Source: Actinomadura luzonensis (GTDB lineage Bacteria; Actinomycetota; Actinomycetes; Streptosporangiales; Streptosporangiaceae). From it: DNA of 64,000 nt. Positions 41,594 to 50,740 of this stretch are shown here, piece after piece. The notes below the pieces were generated by a model. It made no database searches. It was not told where the DNA came from and saw nothing but the letters and a program-made list of their open reading frames with translations. The stretch is from the NCBI RefSeq assembly GCF_022664455.2, contig NZ_JAKRKC020000001.1, positions 5,275,001 through 5,339,000 on the forward strand. The letters are read 5' to 3'. A program made the translations under genes and the position numbers. Within the stretch, counting starts at the first letter, position 1. The number at the start of each line of letters is the position of its first letter.

Positions 41594-42432
41594 GGATCGC
41601 CGCCGCCCCCATCTCCTGGGGGGTCTGCGAGGTCCCCGGCTGGGGCCACCAGCTCCCCGCCGGACGCGTGCTCGCCGAGATGGCCGAACTCGGCCTGACC
41701 GCCACCGAGCTGGGCCCCGAGGGCTTCCTGCCGGCCGGGCAGGACCTGCTCGGCCGGTACGGGCTGCGGCCGGCCGGCGCGTTCGTCCCCGTGGTGCTGC
41801 ACGACCCCGGCCACGACCCGCTGCCGGGGCTGCGGGCCACCTGGTCCGGGTTCGCGGACGGCACGGTCGTGGTGCTGGCCGCCGCCACCGGCCAGGACGG
41901 CTACGACACCCGCCCCGAGCTGGACGCGGCCGGCTGGCGCACCCTGCTCGGCAACCTCGACAGGATCGCCGCAGAGGCGGCCGGGACGGGCCGCGTCGCC
42001 ACCCTCCACCCGCACGTCGGCACCATGGTCGAGAGCCGCGAGGAGGTGGAGCGGGTGCTCGGCGGCAGCTCCGTCGCGCTCTGCCTGGACACCGGCCACC
42101 TGCTCATCGGCGGCACCGACCCGCTGGACGTCGCCGAGCGCGCCCCCGGACGCGTCGCGCACGTCCACCTCAAGGACGTCGACGCGGCGCTCGCGGCCCG
42201 CGTCCGCGCCGGCGAGCTGACCTACACGCAGGCCGTGCGCGCCGGGATCTACCGCCGGCTCGGCCTCGGCGACGTCGACGTCAAGGGCATCGTCGCGAGC
42301 CTGACGGCCGCCGGGTACACCGGCTGGTACGTCATGGAGCAGGACGTGATCCTCGACGCCGAGCCGCCGGCGGGGGCGGGCCCGGCCGGCGACGTCCGCG
42401 CGAGCGTGGCGTTCCTGCGGGGCCTGGCGTGA
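41590..42432 (+). CDS. iolE: inosose dehydratase-like TIM-barrel protein (IolE/IolH family)
   Basis: This 280-residue xylose-isomerase-like barrel starts IAAAPISWGVCEVPGWGHQLPAGRVLAEMAELGLTATELGPEGFLP, which closely follows IolE. Metal ligands are expected in LHPHVGTMVES, CLDTGHLLIGGTDP, VHLKDVD and the C-terminal WYVMEQDVIL. IolE removes water from scyllo-inosose to give 3D-trihydroxycyclohexane-1,2-dione, the substrate of IolD. The GTG start overlaps the iolG stop (GTGA). IolH is a close relative, but the pathway needs a dehydratase and no other candidate is here. Confidence 0.82.
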   Translation: MRIAAAPISWGVCEVPGWGHQLPAGRVLAEMAELGLTATELGPEGFLPAGQDLLGRYGLRPAGAFVPVVLHDPGHDPLPGLRATWSGFADGTVVVLAAATGQDGYDTRPELDAAGWRTLLGNLDRIAAEAAGTGRVATLHPHVGTMVESREEVERVLGGSSVALCLDTGHLLIGGTDPLDVAERAPGRVAHVHLKDVDAALAARVRAGELTYTQAVRAGIYRRLGLGDVDVKGIVASLTAAGYTGWYVMEQDVILDAEPPAGAGPAGDVRASVAFLRGLA

Positions 42433-43391
42433 GGCCGCCGGAGGTGCTGACGATGGGCCGGGTCGGCGTGGACGTCTACCCGCTGCAGACCGGCGTGCCG
42501 CTGCGGCAGGTCGAGACGTTCGGCAAGTACCTGGGCGGCAGCGCGACGAACGTGGCCGTGGCCGCCGCCCGCCTCGGCCGGGCCAGCGCGGTCATCACCA
42601 GGACCGGCGACGACCCGTTCGGCGGGTTCGTGCACGACGCGCTGCGCGCGTACGGTGTGGACGACAGCCTCGTCACCGCGGTGCCGGGCCGGCCGACGCC
42701 GGTGACGTTCTGCGAGATCAGGCCCCCCGAGGACTTCCCGCTGTACTTCTACCGCGACCGGGCGCCCGACCTGCAGATCGCGCCCGGCGAGCTGGACCTG
42801 ACCGCCGTCGCGCGGGCCGGGCTGTTCTGGGCCACCGTGACCGGGCTGTCGGCCGAGCCGTCGCTCAGCGCGCACCTGGCCGCGTGGCGGGCCCGGGGGC
42901 GCCGGCCGCACACCGTGCTCGACCTGGACTACCGCCCCATGTTCTGGCCCGGCCCGGCGCTCGCCCGCGAGCGGGTGCGGGCCGCGCTCGGGCACGTCAC
43001 CGTCGCGGTCGGCAACCTCGACGAGGCCGAGGTCGCCACCGGGACCCGCGACCCGGTCGCGGCGGGCGCCGCCCTGCTCGCGGCCGGCGTCGAGCTGGCG
43101 GTCGTCAAGCAGGGCTCGGCGGGCGTGCTGGGCATGACCGCGACGGAGACCGTACGCGTGCCGCCCGTGCCCGTCGAGGTCGTCAACGGCCTCGGCGCGG
43201 GCGACGCCTTCGGCGGCGCGCTCTGCCACGGCCTGCTGGCCGGCTGGCCGCTGGAGCGCACGCTGCGCTTCGCCAACGCGGCGGGCGCGATCGTCGCCGG
43301 ACGGCTGGCCTGCGCGCCCGCGATGCCCACGCCGGACGAGATCGAGGCCGCCCTGCCCGCCCGTTCAGAAGGAGGCCTCACCCATGCGTGA
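42429..43391 (+). CDS. iolC: 5-dehydro-2-deoxygluconokinase
   Basis: This 320-residue PfkB/ribokinase-family kinase phosphorylates 5-keto-2-deoxygluconate. PfkB signature 1 is FGKYLGGSATNVAVAAARLGR near residue 35, and signature 2 is VVNGLGAGDAFGGALCHGLL near 255 with the catalytic Asp. The specific LTMGRVGVDVYPLQTGVPL opening is typical of IolC. The GTG overlaps the iolE stop. In several actinomycetes IolC is fused to an aldolase-like domain; here that domain is the separate next gene. Confidence 0.9.
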   Translation: MRPPEVLTMGRVGVDVYPLQTGVPLRQVETFGKYLGGSATNVAVAAARLGRASAVITRTGDDPFGGFVHDALRAYGVDDSLVTAVPGRPTPVTFCEIRPPEDFPLYFYRDRAPDLQIAPGELDLTAVARAGLFWATVTGLSAEPSLSAHLAAWRARGRRPHTVLDLDYRPMFWPGPALARERVRAALGHVTVAVGNLDEAEVATGTRDPVAAGAALLAAGVELAVVKQGSAGVLGMTATETVRVPPVPVEVVNGLGAGDAFGGALCHGLLAGWPLERTLRFANAAGAIVAGRLACAPAMPTPDEIEAALPARSEGGLTHA

Positions 43392-44295
43392 GCAGGACTA
43401 CCGCAGGCTGCTCGACGAGCGGGCCTGGCAGCCGGAACGCATCGCCGAGGCGGCCGCTGCCCGCAGGCGCCGGCCGCTCAGGAACGGCAGGGAGCACCTG
43501 CTCATCATCGCCGCCGACCACCCGGCGCGCGGCTCGCTCGGGGTGGCCGGCCACCCCATGGCCATGCGCAGCCGCGTGGACCTGCTGGACCGGCTGACGA
43601 CCGCCCTGGCCAGGCCGGGCGTGGACGGCCTGCTCGCCACCCCCGACATCGTCGAGGACCTGCTGCTGCTCGGCGCGCTCGACGACAAGCTCGTCATCGG
43701 CTCGATGAACCGCGGCGGCGTGCACGGCGCGGTGTTCGAGTTCGACGACCGGTTCACGGCCTACGACGCCGACTCGATCGCGGCGATGGGGCTCGACGGC
43801 GGCAAGATGTTGTGCCGGATCGCGCCCGAGGACGCCGCCACCGCCGCCACCCTGGCCGGCTGCGGCGCGGCCGTCACCGAGCTGGCCAGGCGCGGCCTGA
43901 TGGCGATGGTCGAGCCCTTCTGGTCCGGCCGCCACGAGGGCGCCGTCCGGCACGACCTGTCGCCCGAGGCGGTGATCCGCAGCATCAGCGTCGGCCAGGC
44001 GCTCGGCGTGACCTCCGCGCGCACCTGGCTCAAGCTCCCGGTCGTGCCGGACATGGAGCGCGTCATGGAGGCGACGACCCTGCCGGTCCTGCTGCTGGGC
44101 GGCGACTCCGGCCAGGACCCCGACGCGATGTTCGGCTCCTGGGGCGACGCGCTGCGCCTGCCCGGCGTGCGCGGCCTGGTCGCCGGCCGGACGCTGCTCT
44201 ACCCGCCGGACGGCGACGTCGAGGGCGCGGTCGACACCGCGCTCGGCCTGCTGGAGGGCACCCACCTGCCCGTGCCCGCCGGAGGTGCGGCATGA
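43384..44295 (+). CDS. Cgl0158-family (beta/alpha)8 barrel, probable 5-keto-2-deoxy-6-phosphogluconate aldolase
   Basis: This 303-residue protein is a class-I-aldolase-like barrel: REHLLIIAADHPARGSLGVAGHPMAMRSRVDLLDRL, DKLVIGSMNRGGVHGAVFEFDDRFTAYD, ALGVTSARTWLKLPVVPDMERVMEATTLPVLLLGGDSGQDP. It matches the Cgl0158 family found in iol clusters of actinomycetes. By position it should do the IolJ step, cleaving the IolC product to dihydroxyacetone phosphate and malonate semialdehyde; the Schiff-base Lys is probably the one in WLKLPVV. AAGGAGG lies ahead of the ATG, which overlaps the end of iolC by eight bases. Confidence 0.8.
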   Translation: MREQDYRRLLDERAWQPERIAEAAAARRRRPLRNGREHLLIIAADHPARGSLGVAGHPMAMRSRVDLLDRLTTALARPGVDGLLATPDIVEDLLLLGALDDKLVIGSMNRGGVHGAVFEFDDRFTAYDADSIAAMGLDGGKMLCRIAPEDAATAATLAGCGAAVTELARRGLMAMVEPFWSGRHEGAVRHDLSPEAVIRSISVGQALGVTSARTWLKLPVVPDMERVMEATTLPVLLLGGDSGQDPDAMFGSWGDALRLPGVRGLVAGRTLLYPPDGDVEGAVDTALGLLEGTHLPVPAGGAA

Positions 44296-46154
44296 GGCTG
44301 ACCACGGCGCAGGCGCTGGTGCGCTTCCTCGCCAACCAGTGGTCGGAACGCGACGGCGCCGAGCACCGCCTGATCGCCGGCGTCCTCGGCATCTTCGGCC
44401 ACGGCAACGTGGCGGGGATCGGCCAGGCCCTGGCCGAGCAGGGCGCGGGCACCGGCGGCCCGCTCCCCTACTACCTGGCGCGCAACGAGCAGGCCATGGT
44501 CCACACCGCCGTCGGCTACGCCCGCACCCGCGGCCGGTTGTCGACGTTCGCCTGCACGGCCTCCATCGGCCCCGGCGCCACGAACCTGGTCACCGGCGCG
44601 GCGCTGGCCACCGTCAACCGGCTGCCCGTGCTGCTGCTGCCCGGCGACATCTTCGCCACCAGGGCCGCCGGCCCGGTGCTGCAGGAGCTTGAGGACCCGC
44701 GCTCCTACGACGTGTCCGTCAACGACGCGCTGCGCCCGCTGTCGCGCTTCTTCGACCGGATCAACCGGCCCGAGCAGCTGCCGTCCGCCCTGCTGGCGGC
44801 GATGCGGGTGCTGACCGACCCGGCTGAGACCGGCGCCGTCACGCTGGCGCTGCCGCAGGACGTGCAGGCCGAGGCGCACGACTGGCCGGAGGAGCTGTTC
44901 GCCAAGCGGGTGTGGCACGTGCCGCGGCCCGTTCCCGAGCCCGCCGCGCTGGCCAGGGCCGCCGAGCTGCTGCGGAGCTCACGCCGGCCGCTGATCGTCG
45001 CCGGCGGCGGGGTCAAGTACAGCCAGGCGTGGACGGAGCTGGCCAGGTTCGCCGAGAACCACGGCGTCCCGGTGGGCGAGACGCAGGCGGGCAAGGGCGC
45101 GCTGCCGTACGACCATCCCTGCGCGGTCGGCGCGATCGGCCACACCGGCACCCGGGCCGCCGCCGCCCTGGCCCGCGACGCCGACCTGGTGATCGGCGTC
45201 GGCACCCGCTACACCGACTTCACCACCGCCTCGCGCACCCTGTTCGGGCCGGCCAGGTTCCTCAACGTCAACATCGCCGCCTTCGACGCGGCCAAGAACG
45301 CCGGCCTCATGCTCGTCGCCGACGCCCGCGCGGCCCTGTCCGCGCTCGACGAGACGCTCGACGAGACGCTGGACGAGACGGGCTGGCGGGCCGACGCGGA
45401 CTGGACCCGCCGGGCCACCGCCCTCGCCACCGCCTGGCAGGCCGAGATCGGCCGCGCCTGCGCGGGGACGCGGCTCACGCAGCCCGTCGCGCTCGGCATC
45501 GTCAACGAGCTGGCCGCGGGCGGCGTCGTGGTCAACGCGGCCGGTTCGATGCCCGGCGACCTGCACCGGCTCTGGCGGGCGAGCGACCCCGAGCAGTACC
45601 ACGTGGAGTACGGGTACTCGTGCATGGGCTACGAGATCGCGGGCGGGCTCGGGGTGAAGCTGGGCGCGCCGGAGCGCGAGGTGTTCGTGCTGGTCGGCGA
45701 CGGCTCGTACCTGATGATGGCGCAGGAGATCGCCACGGCCGTGCAGGAGGGCGTCAAGCTCGTCGTCGTCCTGGTCGACAACCAGGGCTTCGCCTCCATC
45801 GGCGACCTCAGCGAGGCCGTGGGGGCGCGCCGGCTCGGCACCGCCTACCGGGCGCGCGGCGCGGGCGGCGAGCTCGACGGGCCGCCCCTCCCCCTCGACC
45901 TGGCCGCCAACGCCGCCAGCCTGGGCGCCGACGTGCTGCGCGCCGACACCCCCGAGTCCCTGCGGGCGGCCCTGGTCAAGGCCAAGGAGTCCGCCAGGAC
46001 CACCGTCGTGCACGTCGAGCCCGCCCCGGGCGCCGGCCCGGCCGCCCAGGCGTGGTGGGACGTGCCGGTCGCCGAGGTGTCCGCGCTGCCCGAGGCCCGG
46101 GCCGCGCGCGAACGCTACGACGCGGCCAAGCGCGACCAACGGCCCTACCTCTGA
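44292..46154 (+). CDS. iolD: 3D-(3,5/4)-trihydroxycyclohexane-1,2-dione hydrolase
   Basis: This 620-residue thiamine-diphosphate enzyme opens the inositol ring, giving 5-deoxyglucuronate. The Pyr domain has the catalytic Glu region HRLIAGVLGIFGHGNVAGIGQAL and YYLARNEQAMVHTAVGYARTRG. The PP domain has the ThDP motif VLVGDGSYLMMAQEIATAVQEGVKLVVVLVDNQGFASIGDL. A three-fold LDET repeat (near residue 355) sits in the middle domain linker. The ATG overlaps the upstream stop. IolB, which should isomerise the product for IolC, is not in the window. Confidence 0.93.
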   Translation: MRLTTAQALVRFLANQWSERDGAEHRLIAGVLGIFGHGNVAGIGQALAEQGAGTGGPLPYYLARNEQAMVHTAVGYARTRGRLSTFACTASIGPGATNLVTGAALATVNRLPVLLLPGDIFATRAAGPVLQELEDPRSYDVSVNDALRPLSRFFDRINRPEQLPSALLAAMRVLTDPAETGAVTLALPQDVQAEAHDWPEELFAKRVWHVPRPVPEPAALARAAELLRSSRRPLIVAGGGVKYSQAWTELARFAENHGVPVGETQAGKGALPYDHPCAVGAIGHTGTRAAAALARDADLVIGVGTRYTDFTTASRTLFGPARFLNVNIAAFDAAKNAGLMLVADARAALSALDETLDETLDETGWRADADWTRRATALATAWQAEIGRACAGTRLTQPVALGIVNELAAGGVVVNAAGSMPGDLHRLWRASDPEQYHVEYGYSCMGYEIAGGLGVKLGAPEREVFVLVGDGSYLMMAQEIATAVQEGVKLVVVLVDNQGFASIGDLSEAVGARRLGTAYRARGAGGELDGPPLPLDLAANAASLGADVLRADTPESLRAALVKAKESARTTVVHVEPAPGAGPAAQAWWDVPVAEVSALPEARAARERYDAAKRDQRPYL

Positions 46155-47134
46155 TGGGCTGGACGCTCGCCTTCGCCCTGCTGGCCGCCCTGTTCGTGCT
46201 GATCAGCGGCGCCAACGACGGGGCCACGCTGATCGGGCTGGGGCTGCGGTTCCCGCACATGCCCGGCTGGGTGGCCGTCGCGCTGCTCGTGACGGTCCTG
46301 TTCGGCACGCCGTACGTGCTGGGCGTCGCGGTCGCGCGGACCTTCACCGAGGGGCTGGCGGGACTGGGCACCGGCGCCGGCGCGGCGGTGTTCCTGACCG
46401 GCGTGGTGATCGCGATCGTGGTCGTCGCGGCGCTGACCGGCCGAGGACTGCCGACCAGCCTCACGCTGGCCGTGATCGGCGGCATCTCCGGCGCGGGGCT
46501 CGGCGCCGGCGTGCCGGTGTCGTGGCGGAGCCTCGCCACCGTGCTCGCCATCGGGCTCTGCGCCCCCGTCGTCGGGCTGGTCCTCGGCTACCTGCTGGGG
46601 GCCGCCGCCCGCCGGGTGCCGTCCTACCGGCGGATGCCGAGGCTCGTGCTCGCCGCCCACCTGGTGGCGTACGCGGCGCAGTGCACCGCGTACGCGCTCA
46701 ACGACGGCCAGAAGATGATCGCGGTCGCCAGCGTGGCGCTCGACGTGGGCCGCGACGGGCTCGGCGGGGTCGGGCCCGTCGCCGTCCCGCCGGCGTGGAT
46801 GGCCGTGCTCGTGGCGCTGTTCCTGGCCGGCTCCCTGACCAGTCTCGACCGGGTGGGCGGGCGGATCGGCCGCGGCCTGGTCATCGCCCGGCCGCTGCAC
46901 GTGGTCTCGGCCGAGACGGCGGCCACCGGCGCCGTGCTCGGCAGCTCGGCGCTGGGGAGCCCGGTGAGCATGACCCAATCGGTGACCGCCGGCGTCGTCG
47001 GCGTGGCCGCCAGCGAAGGAAGCAGGAGGGTGCGATGGCAGAGCGTGGCGAACATGGGCACGGCGTGGCTGGTCACCCTCCCGTCGTCACTGCTGCTGGG
47101 CTGCCTGGCCGGGCTCGGGCTGAGGCTGCTGTGA
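46154..47134 (+). CDS. pit: PiT-family inorganic phosphate transporter
   Basis: This 326-residue membrane protein has about ten helices and the two internal PiT half-repeats: LFVLISGANDGATLIGLGLRFP at the N-terminus and YAALNDGQKMI-like AQCTAYALNDGQKMIAVASVAL near residue 185, plus LGSSALGSPVSMTQSVTAG. PiT proteins move metal-phosphate complexes with protons and can run in either direction. The ATG overlaps the iolD stop by one base and the stop overlaps the DUF47 gene, so it is truly part of the iol transcript. A role in handling phosphate released from inositol phosphates is the simplest reason for its place. Confidence 0.85.
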   Translation: MGWTLAFALLAALFVLISGANDGATLIGLGLRFPHMPGWVAVALLVTVLFGTPYVLGVAVARTFTEGLAGLGTGAGAAVFLTGVVIAIVVVAALTGRGLPTSLTLAVIGGISGAGLGAGVPVSWRSLATVLAIGLCAPVVGLVLGYLLGAAARRVPSYRRMPRLVLAAHLVAYAAQCTAYALNDGQKMIAVASVALDVGRDGLGGVGPVAVPPAWMAVLVALFLAGSLTSLDRVGGRIGRGLVIARPLHVVSAETAATGAVLGSSALGSPVSMTQSVTAGVVGVAASEGSRRVRWQSVANMGTAWLVTLPSSLLLGCLAGLGLRLL

Positions 47135-47790
47135 GCGGCGCCAAGGGCCGCGCCGGCCGGCTCCGCAGGGTCCTGGACGACCTGCGCGGCCGTACCGCCC
47201 GGCGGGTGATCGACCTGCTCCGCGGCCAGGTCGCCACGGCGCGGCAGGGCGCCGAGCTGGCCCGCACGGCCGCCTCGGGCACGGTCGAGAGCGCGGCGGC
47301 CCGCGCCCGCATGTCCGTGGTCGAGCACGAGGGCGACCAGGCGCGGGCCGAGCTCGTCCGCGCCCTGTCGCGGACGCTGGCCACCCCCATCGACAGGGAG
47401 GACCTGTTCCGGCTGTCCCGCTCCATCGACGACGTGCTCGACCAGCTGCGCGACTTCGTCCGCGAGGCCGACCTGTTCGGGCTGTCCGACCTCGGCTTCG
47501 CCGTCGAGCCGCTGCAGGCCGTCATCGACGGGCTGGACGAGCTGGAACAGGCCCTGGTCAAGATGCTCACCGACCCCGGCTCCGTCATGGTCTCCCTGCT
47601 GGCCACCCGCAAGTCCCAGAGCCGCGTGCGCCAGCTCTACCAGGCCAGGCTCACCACGCTGTTCGCCGGGACGCTGGAGATGGACACCCTGCGCGAACGC
47701 GAGCTGCTGTCCCGCCTGGACGCGGTGGGCCGGCGGCTCGGGGAGTCGGCCGACGCCCTCGCCGACGCGATGCTCAAGAGAAGTCACTGA
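47131..47790 (+). CDS. DUF47/PhoU-like protein, partner of PiT
   Basis: This 219-residue all-helical protein has the DUF47 pattern: ARQGAELARTAASGTVESAAARARMSVVEHEGDQARAELVRALSRTLATPIDREDLFRLSRSIDDVLDQLRDFVREADLFG, including the E-x-x-x-D acidic metal-binding motifs of PhoU proteins (EHEGDQA; SIDDVLDQ). DUF47 proteins are encoded directly beside PiT genes and are thought to control them. The GTG at 47131 overlaps the pit stop. It ends 25 bases before the permease gene. Confidence 0.88.
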   Translation: MSGAKGRAGRLRRVLDDLRGRTARRVIDLLRGQVATARQGAELARTAASGTVESAAARARMSVVEHEGDQARAELVRALSRTLATPIDREDLFRLSRSIDDVLDQLRDFVREADLFGLSDLGFAVEPLQAVIDGLDELEQALVKMLTDPGSVMVSLLATRKSQSRVRQLYQARLTTLFAGTLEMDTLRERELLSRLDAVGRRLGESADALADAMLKRSH

Positions 47791-47815
47791 TGCCCAACCC
47801 CCCGAAGGAAACCCG

Positions 47816-49642
47816 ATGGCTGTTGTGACCAAGACGCAGCCGCCGCCTCGCCCGCCGAGACGGCGCAGACTGCTCTACCGCCTGCAGGTCCTGCGGCACG
47901 ACCCGACGGCCGCGCTCGGCCTGATCCTCGTCGTCGTGCTGGCCTACCTCGTCGTGGCCCCGCTGTTCGCGGTGCTGTCCGACGCCTTCCGCCTGCAGTA
48001 CGGCGACGAGGCGCACGCCGGGCAGCAGCCGGGCGAGTGGACCGGCTACTACCTGTGGCGGGTCTTCCGTTCCCGGATCAGCGAGCTGCTGTTCTGGGAG
48101 CCGCTGGTCAACACGCTCGTCGTCGCCGTGGGCACCACCCTGTTCGCGCTGGTGCTCGGCGGCGGCATGGCCTGGCTGGTGACCCGGACGAACGTGCCGG
48201 GACGCAAGTGGCTGGCCGGGGCGCTGGTGGTGCCGTACATGCTGCCGTCGTGGACGTTCTCGCTGGCCTGGCTGACGCTGTTCAAGAACGAGCGGGCCGC
48301 CGGGCAGGTGGGGTTCCTCCAGGCCCAGGGCGTCCGCACGCCCGACTGGCTGGCCTACGGCGCGCTGCCGATCATCGTCACGCTCGGGCTGCACTACTAC
48401 CCGTTCGTACTGCTCCTGGTGGGCAACGCGCTGCGCCGCATCGACGTGCAGCTCGAGGACTCCGCGCGGATCCTCGGCGCGCCGCGGCGCACCGTCGTGC
48501 GGCGGATCGTGATCCCGCTCATGCTGCCCGCGCTGTCCTCGGCCGTGCTGCTCGTGGTCGGCCGGGTGCTCGGCACGTTCGGCACGCCGTACGTGCTCGG
48601 CCTGCCCGCCGACTACCGGGTGCTGTCCACCGGCCTGTTCCAGTCGATCCGCGACCGCAGCACCGGCGTGGCCTCCGTGCTCGCCACCGTCATCGTGATC
48701 ATCGGCATCCTCATCGTCTTCACCGACATGCGGCTCATGCGCGAGCAGCGCAGGTTCGTCACCGTGGGCGGCAAGGGCGCGATGGACCGGGTCGGCGACC
48801 TGCGCCGCTGGCGCTGGCCCGCGTTCGCGCTCGGCATGGTGGTCTTCGCGGTGAGCGTGCTCGTGCCCGTGCTCACGCTGCTGCTGTCCACCGTGACCAG
48901 GACCCCGCTGGACCTGTCCACCCTCACGCTCGACTACTGGCTCGCCGAGCGGCTCCCCGGGGCGGTCGGCTTCCCGCACGGCGTGCTGCGCGGCCCGGAG
49001 CTGTGGGAGGCCGCGTGGAACTCGGTCCGCATCGTCGGGCTGGCCTCGCTGATCTGCGCCGTCGCCGGCCTGCTCGTCGGGTACGTGGTGGTGCGCGGGA
49101 CGGCCCCGCGCATCGCGGCCTTCCTGCGGCAGGTCTCCTTCCTGCCCTACCTCGTGCCCGGCATCGCCTTCGCCGCCGCCTCGCTGTCGCTGTTCGCCGT
49201 CGCCCGCGGGCCCGTCCCCGCCCTGTACGGGACGACGTTCCTGCTCATCCTGGTCATGGCCGTCACCCACCTGCCCTACAGCTCGCGCTCGGGCATCGCG
49301 GCCATGATGCAGCTCGGCCGGGAGCCGGAGGAGGCCGCGCAGATCGCCGGCGCGGCGTGGTGGCAGCGGATGCGCCGGATCGTCTTCCCCATCCAGAAGG
49401 GCGCCCTCGTCACCGGGATCGTGCTGCCCTTCATCTCCGGGCTCAAGGAGCTCAGCATCGTCGTCATGCTCACCACCACCGGGACCCAGCTGCTCACGAC
49501 CCTGTCGATCGGCCTGGTCGACTACGGCTACACCCAGCTCGCCAACGGCGTCGTCCTCATGATCGCCTTGCTCTCCTTCACCATGACCTACCTGACCCAG
49601 CGCCTCACCAAGAGCAGCCTGGCATCCGGACTAGGAGGATAG
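47816..49642 (+). CDS. ABC transporter permease, fused two-half AfuB/FbpB type
   Basis: This 608-residue protein has about 12 membrane helices in two homologous halves, each with an EAA loop that contacts the ATPase: EDSARILGAPRRTVVRRIVIPLMLP near residue 215 and EEAAQIAGAAWWQRMRRIVFPIQKG near 505. Fused permeases of this size are typical of the ferric/hexose-phosphate/phosphonate importer class. The N-terminus is basic and cytosolic. AAGGA precedes the ATG. With the ATPase that follows directly and the divergent lipoprotein, it forms a complete importer. The substrate is inferred to be an inositol phosphate. Confidence 0.9.
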   Translation: MAVVTKTQPPPRPPRRRRLLYRLQVLRHDPTAALGLILVVVLAYLVVAPLFAVLSDAFRLQYGDEAHAGQQPGEWTGYYLWRVFRSRISELLFWEPLVNTLVVAVGTTLFALVLGGGMAWLVTRTNVPGRKWLAGALVVPYMLPSWTFSLAWLTLFKNERAAGQVGFLQAQGVRTPDWLAYGALPIIVTLGLHYYPFVLLLVGNALRRIDVQLEDSARILGAPRRTVVRRIVIPLMLPALSSAVLLVVGRVLGTFGTPYVLGLPADYRVLSTGLFQSIRDRSTGVASVLATVIVIIGILIVFTDMRLMREQRRFVTVGGKGAMDRVGDLRRWRWPAFALGMVVFAVSVLVPVLTLLLSTVTRTPLDLSTLTLDYWLAERLPGAVGFPHGVLRGPELWEAAWNSVRIVGLASLICAVAGLLVGYVVVRGTAPRIAAFLRQVSFLPYLVPGIAFAAASLSLFAVARGPVPALYGTTFLLILVMAVTHLPYSSRSGIAAMMQLGREPEEAAQIAGAAWWQRMRRIVFPIQKGALVTGIVLPFISGLKELSIVVMLTTTGTQLLTTLSIGLVDYGYTQLANGVVLMIALLSFTMTYLTQRLTKSSLASGLGG

Positions 49643-50740
49643 ATGCCGGACATCACCCTCAGCGCGATCTCCAAAAGCTACGGCGGCGGAGAGTTCGCGG
49701 TGAAGAACCTCGACCTCGTGGTCCCCGACGGCGCCTTCATGTGCCTGCTCGGCCCCTCCGGCTGCGGGAAGACCACCACCCTGCGCATGATCGCCGGCCT
49801 GGAACAGCCCACCGCGGGCAGCATCACCGTCGGCGACCGCGTCCTCGACTCCGTCGAGCAGGGGATCTACGTCCCGCCCGAGAAACGCGCCATGGGGCTG
49901 GTCTTCCAGAACTACGCGCTCTGGCCGCACCTGTCGCTGCGCGAGAACGTCGAGTTCGGCCTGCGCATGCGCAAGGTGCCCGGCCCCGAACGGCGCGCCC
50001 GCGCCGAGGCGGCGCTGAAGATGGTGCACGTCGACGCCGCCATGGACCGCTACCCGTCGCAGCTGTCCGGCGGCCAGCAGCAGCGCGTCGCCCTGGCCAG
50101 GATGCTCGCCGTCAACCCCACGGTGCTGCTGCTCGACGAGCCGCTGTCGAACCTCGACGCCCGGCTGCGCCTGGAGATGCGCGCCGAGCTCAAGCGCATC
50201 CACGAGGAGAGCGGCGCGACGATCGTCTTCGTCACGCACGACCAGCTCGAAGCGCTCACCATGGCCACCGACGTGGCCGTCATGAACGAGGGCGAGCTGC
50301 AGCAGCTCGCCGCCCCGATGGAGATGTACGCCCGGCCCGCCAACCGGTTCGTCGCCGAGTTCGTCGGCAGCCCGCCCATGGCGATCGTGGACGCCGGCGC
50401 CGCCCCCGGCGGGCTGGCCGCGTCCCTGCTGCGCTTCGTCGAGTCGGGCGGCGCGAAGAGCGTCCCGGCCGCCGTCGGCATCCGGCCGGAGGCGCTGCAC
50501 TTCGACGCCCCGCCCGCCGCCGCCTGGAGCGAGGAGGCGGTCGTCGAGGCCGTGCTGCCGGCCGGCTCGTCCTGGACGGTGCGGCTGCGCGTCCTGGACA
50601 CCGAGCTGTACGCCGTCTCCTACCGGCCGGTCCAGGCCGGCCCGGGCGACGTGCTGACCTGCTGGACCGAGCAGCTCCACCTGTTCGCCGCCGACGGCGC
50701 GCGGATCACCTCCTGGGACCGGGCGGAGGTCCGCGCGTGA
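49643..50740 (+). CDS. ABC transporter ATP-binding protein with TOBE-like domain
   Basis: This 365-residue importer ATPase has Walker A GPSGCGKTTTLRM near residue 38, Q-loop VFQNYALWPHLS, signature LSGGQQQRVALARML near 135, Walker B VLLLDEPLSNLDARLR and switch His in FVTHDQLEA. The C-terminal 120 residues form the regulatory TOBE-type domain (VGIRPEALHFD). The ATG directly follows the permease TAG, and its ribosome site AGGAGG is inside the permease end. It energises the 608-residue permease. Confidence 0.93.
   Translation: MPDITLSAISKSYGGGEFAVKNLDLVVPDGAFMCLLGPSGCGKTTTLRMIAGLEQPTAGSITVGDRVLDSVEQGIYVPPEKRAMGLVFQNYALWPHLSLRENVEFGLRMRKVPGPERRARAEAALKMVHVDAAMDRYPSQLSGGQQQRVALARMLAVNPTVLLLDEPLSNLDARLRLEMRAELKRIHEESGATIVFVTHDQLEALTMATDVAVMNEGELQQLAAPMEMYARPANRFVAEFVGSPPMAIVDAGAAPGGLAASLLRFVESGGAKSVPAAVGIRPEALHFDAPPAAAWSEEAVVEAVLPAGSSWTVRLRVLDTELYAVSYRPVQAGPGDVLTCWTEQLHLFAADGARITSWDRAEVRA

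Noticed and set aside
48037..50736. Very long plus-strand frame running through the permease and ATPase into the HAD gene
   Set aside because: The part before 50737 is an out-of-frame reading of two recognisable ABC genes; only the HAD portion is real, starting at GTG 50737.
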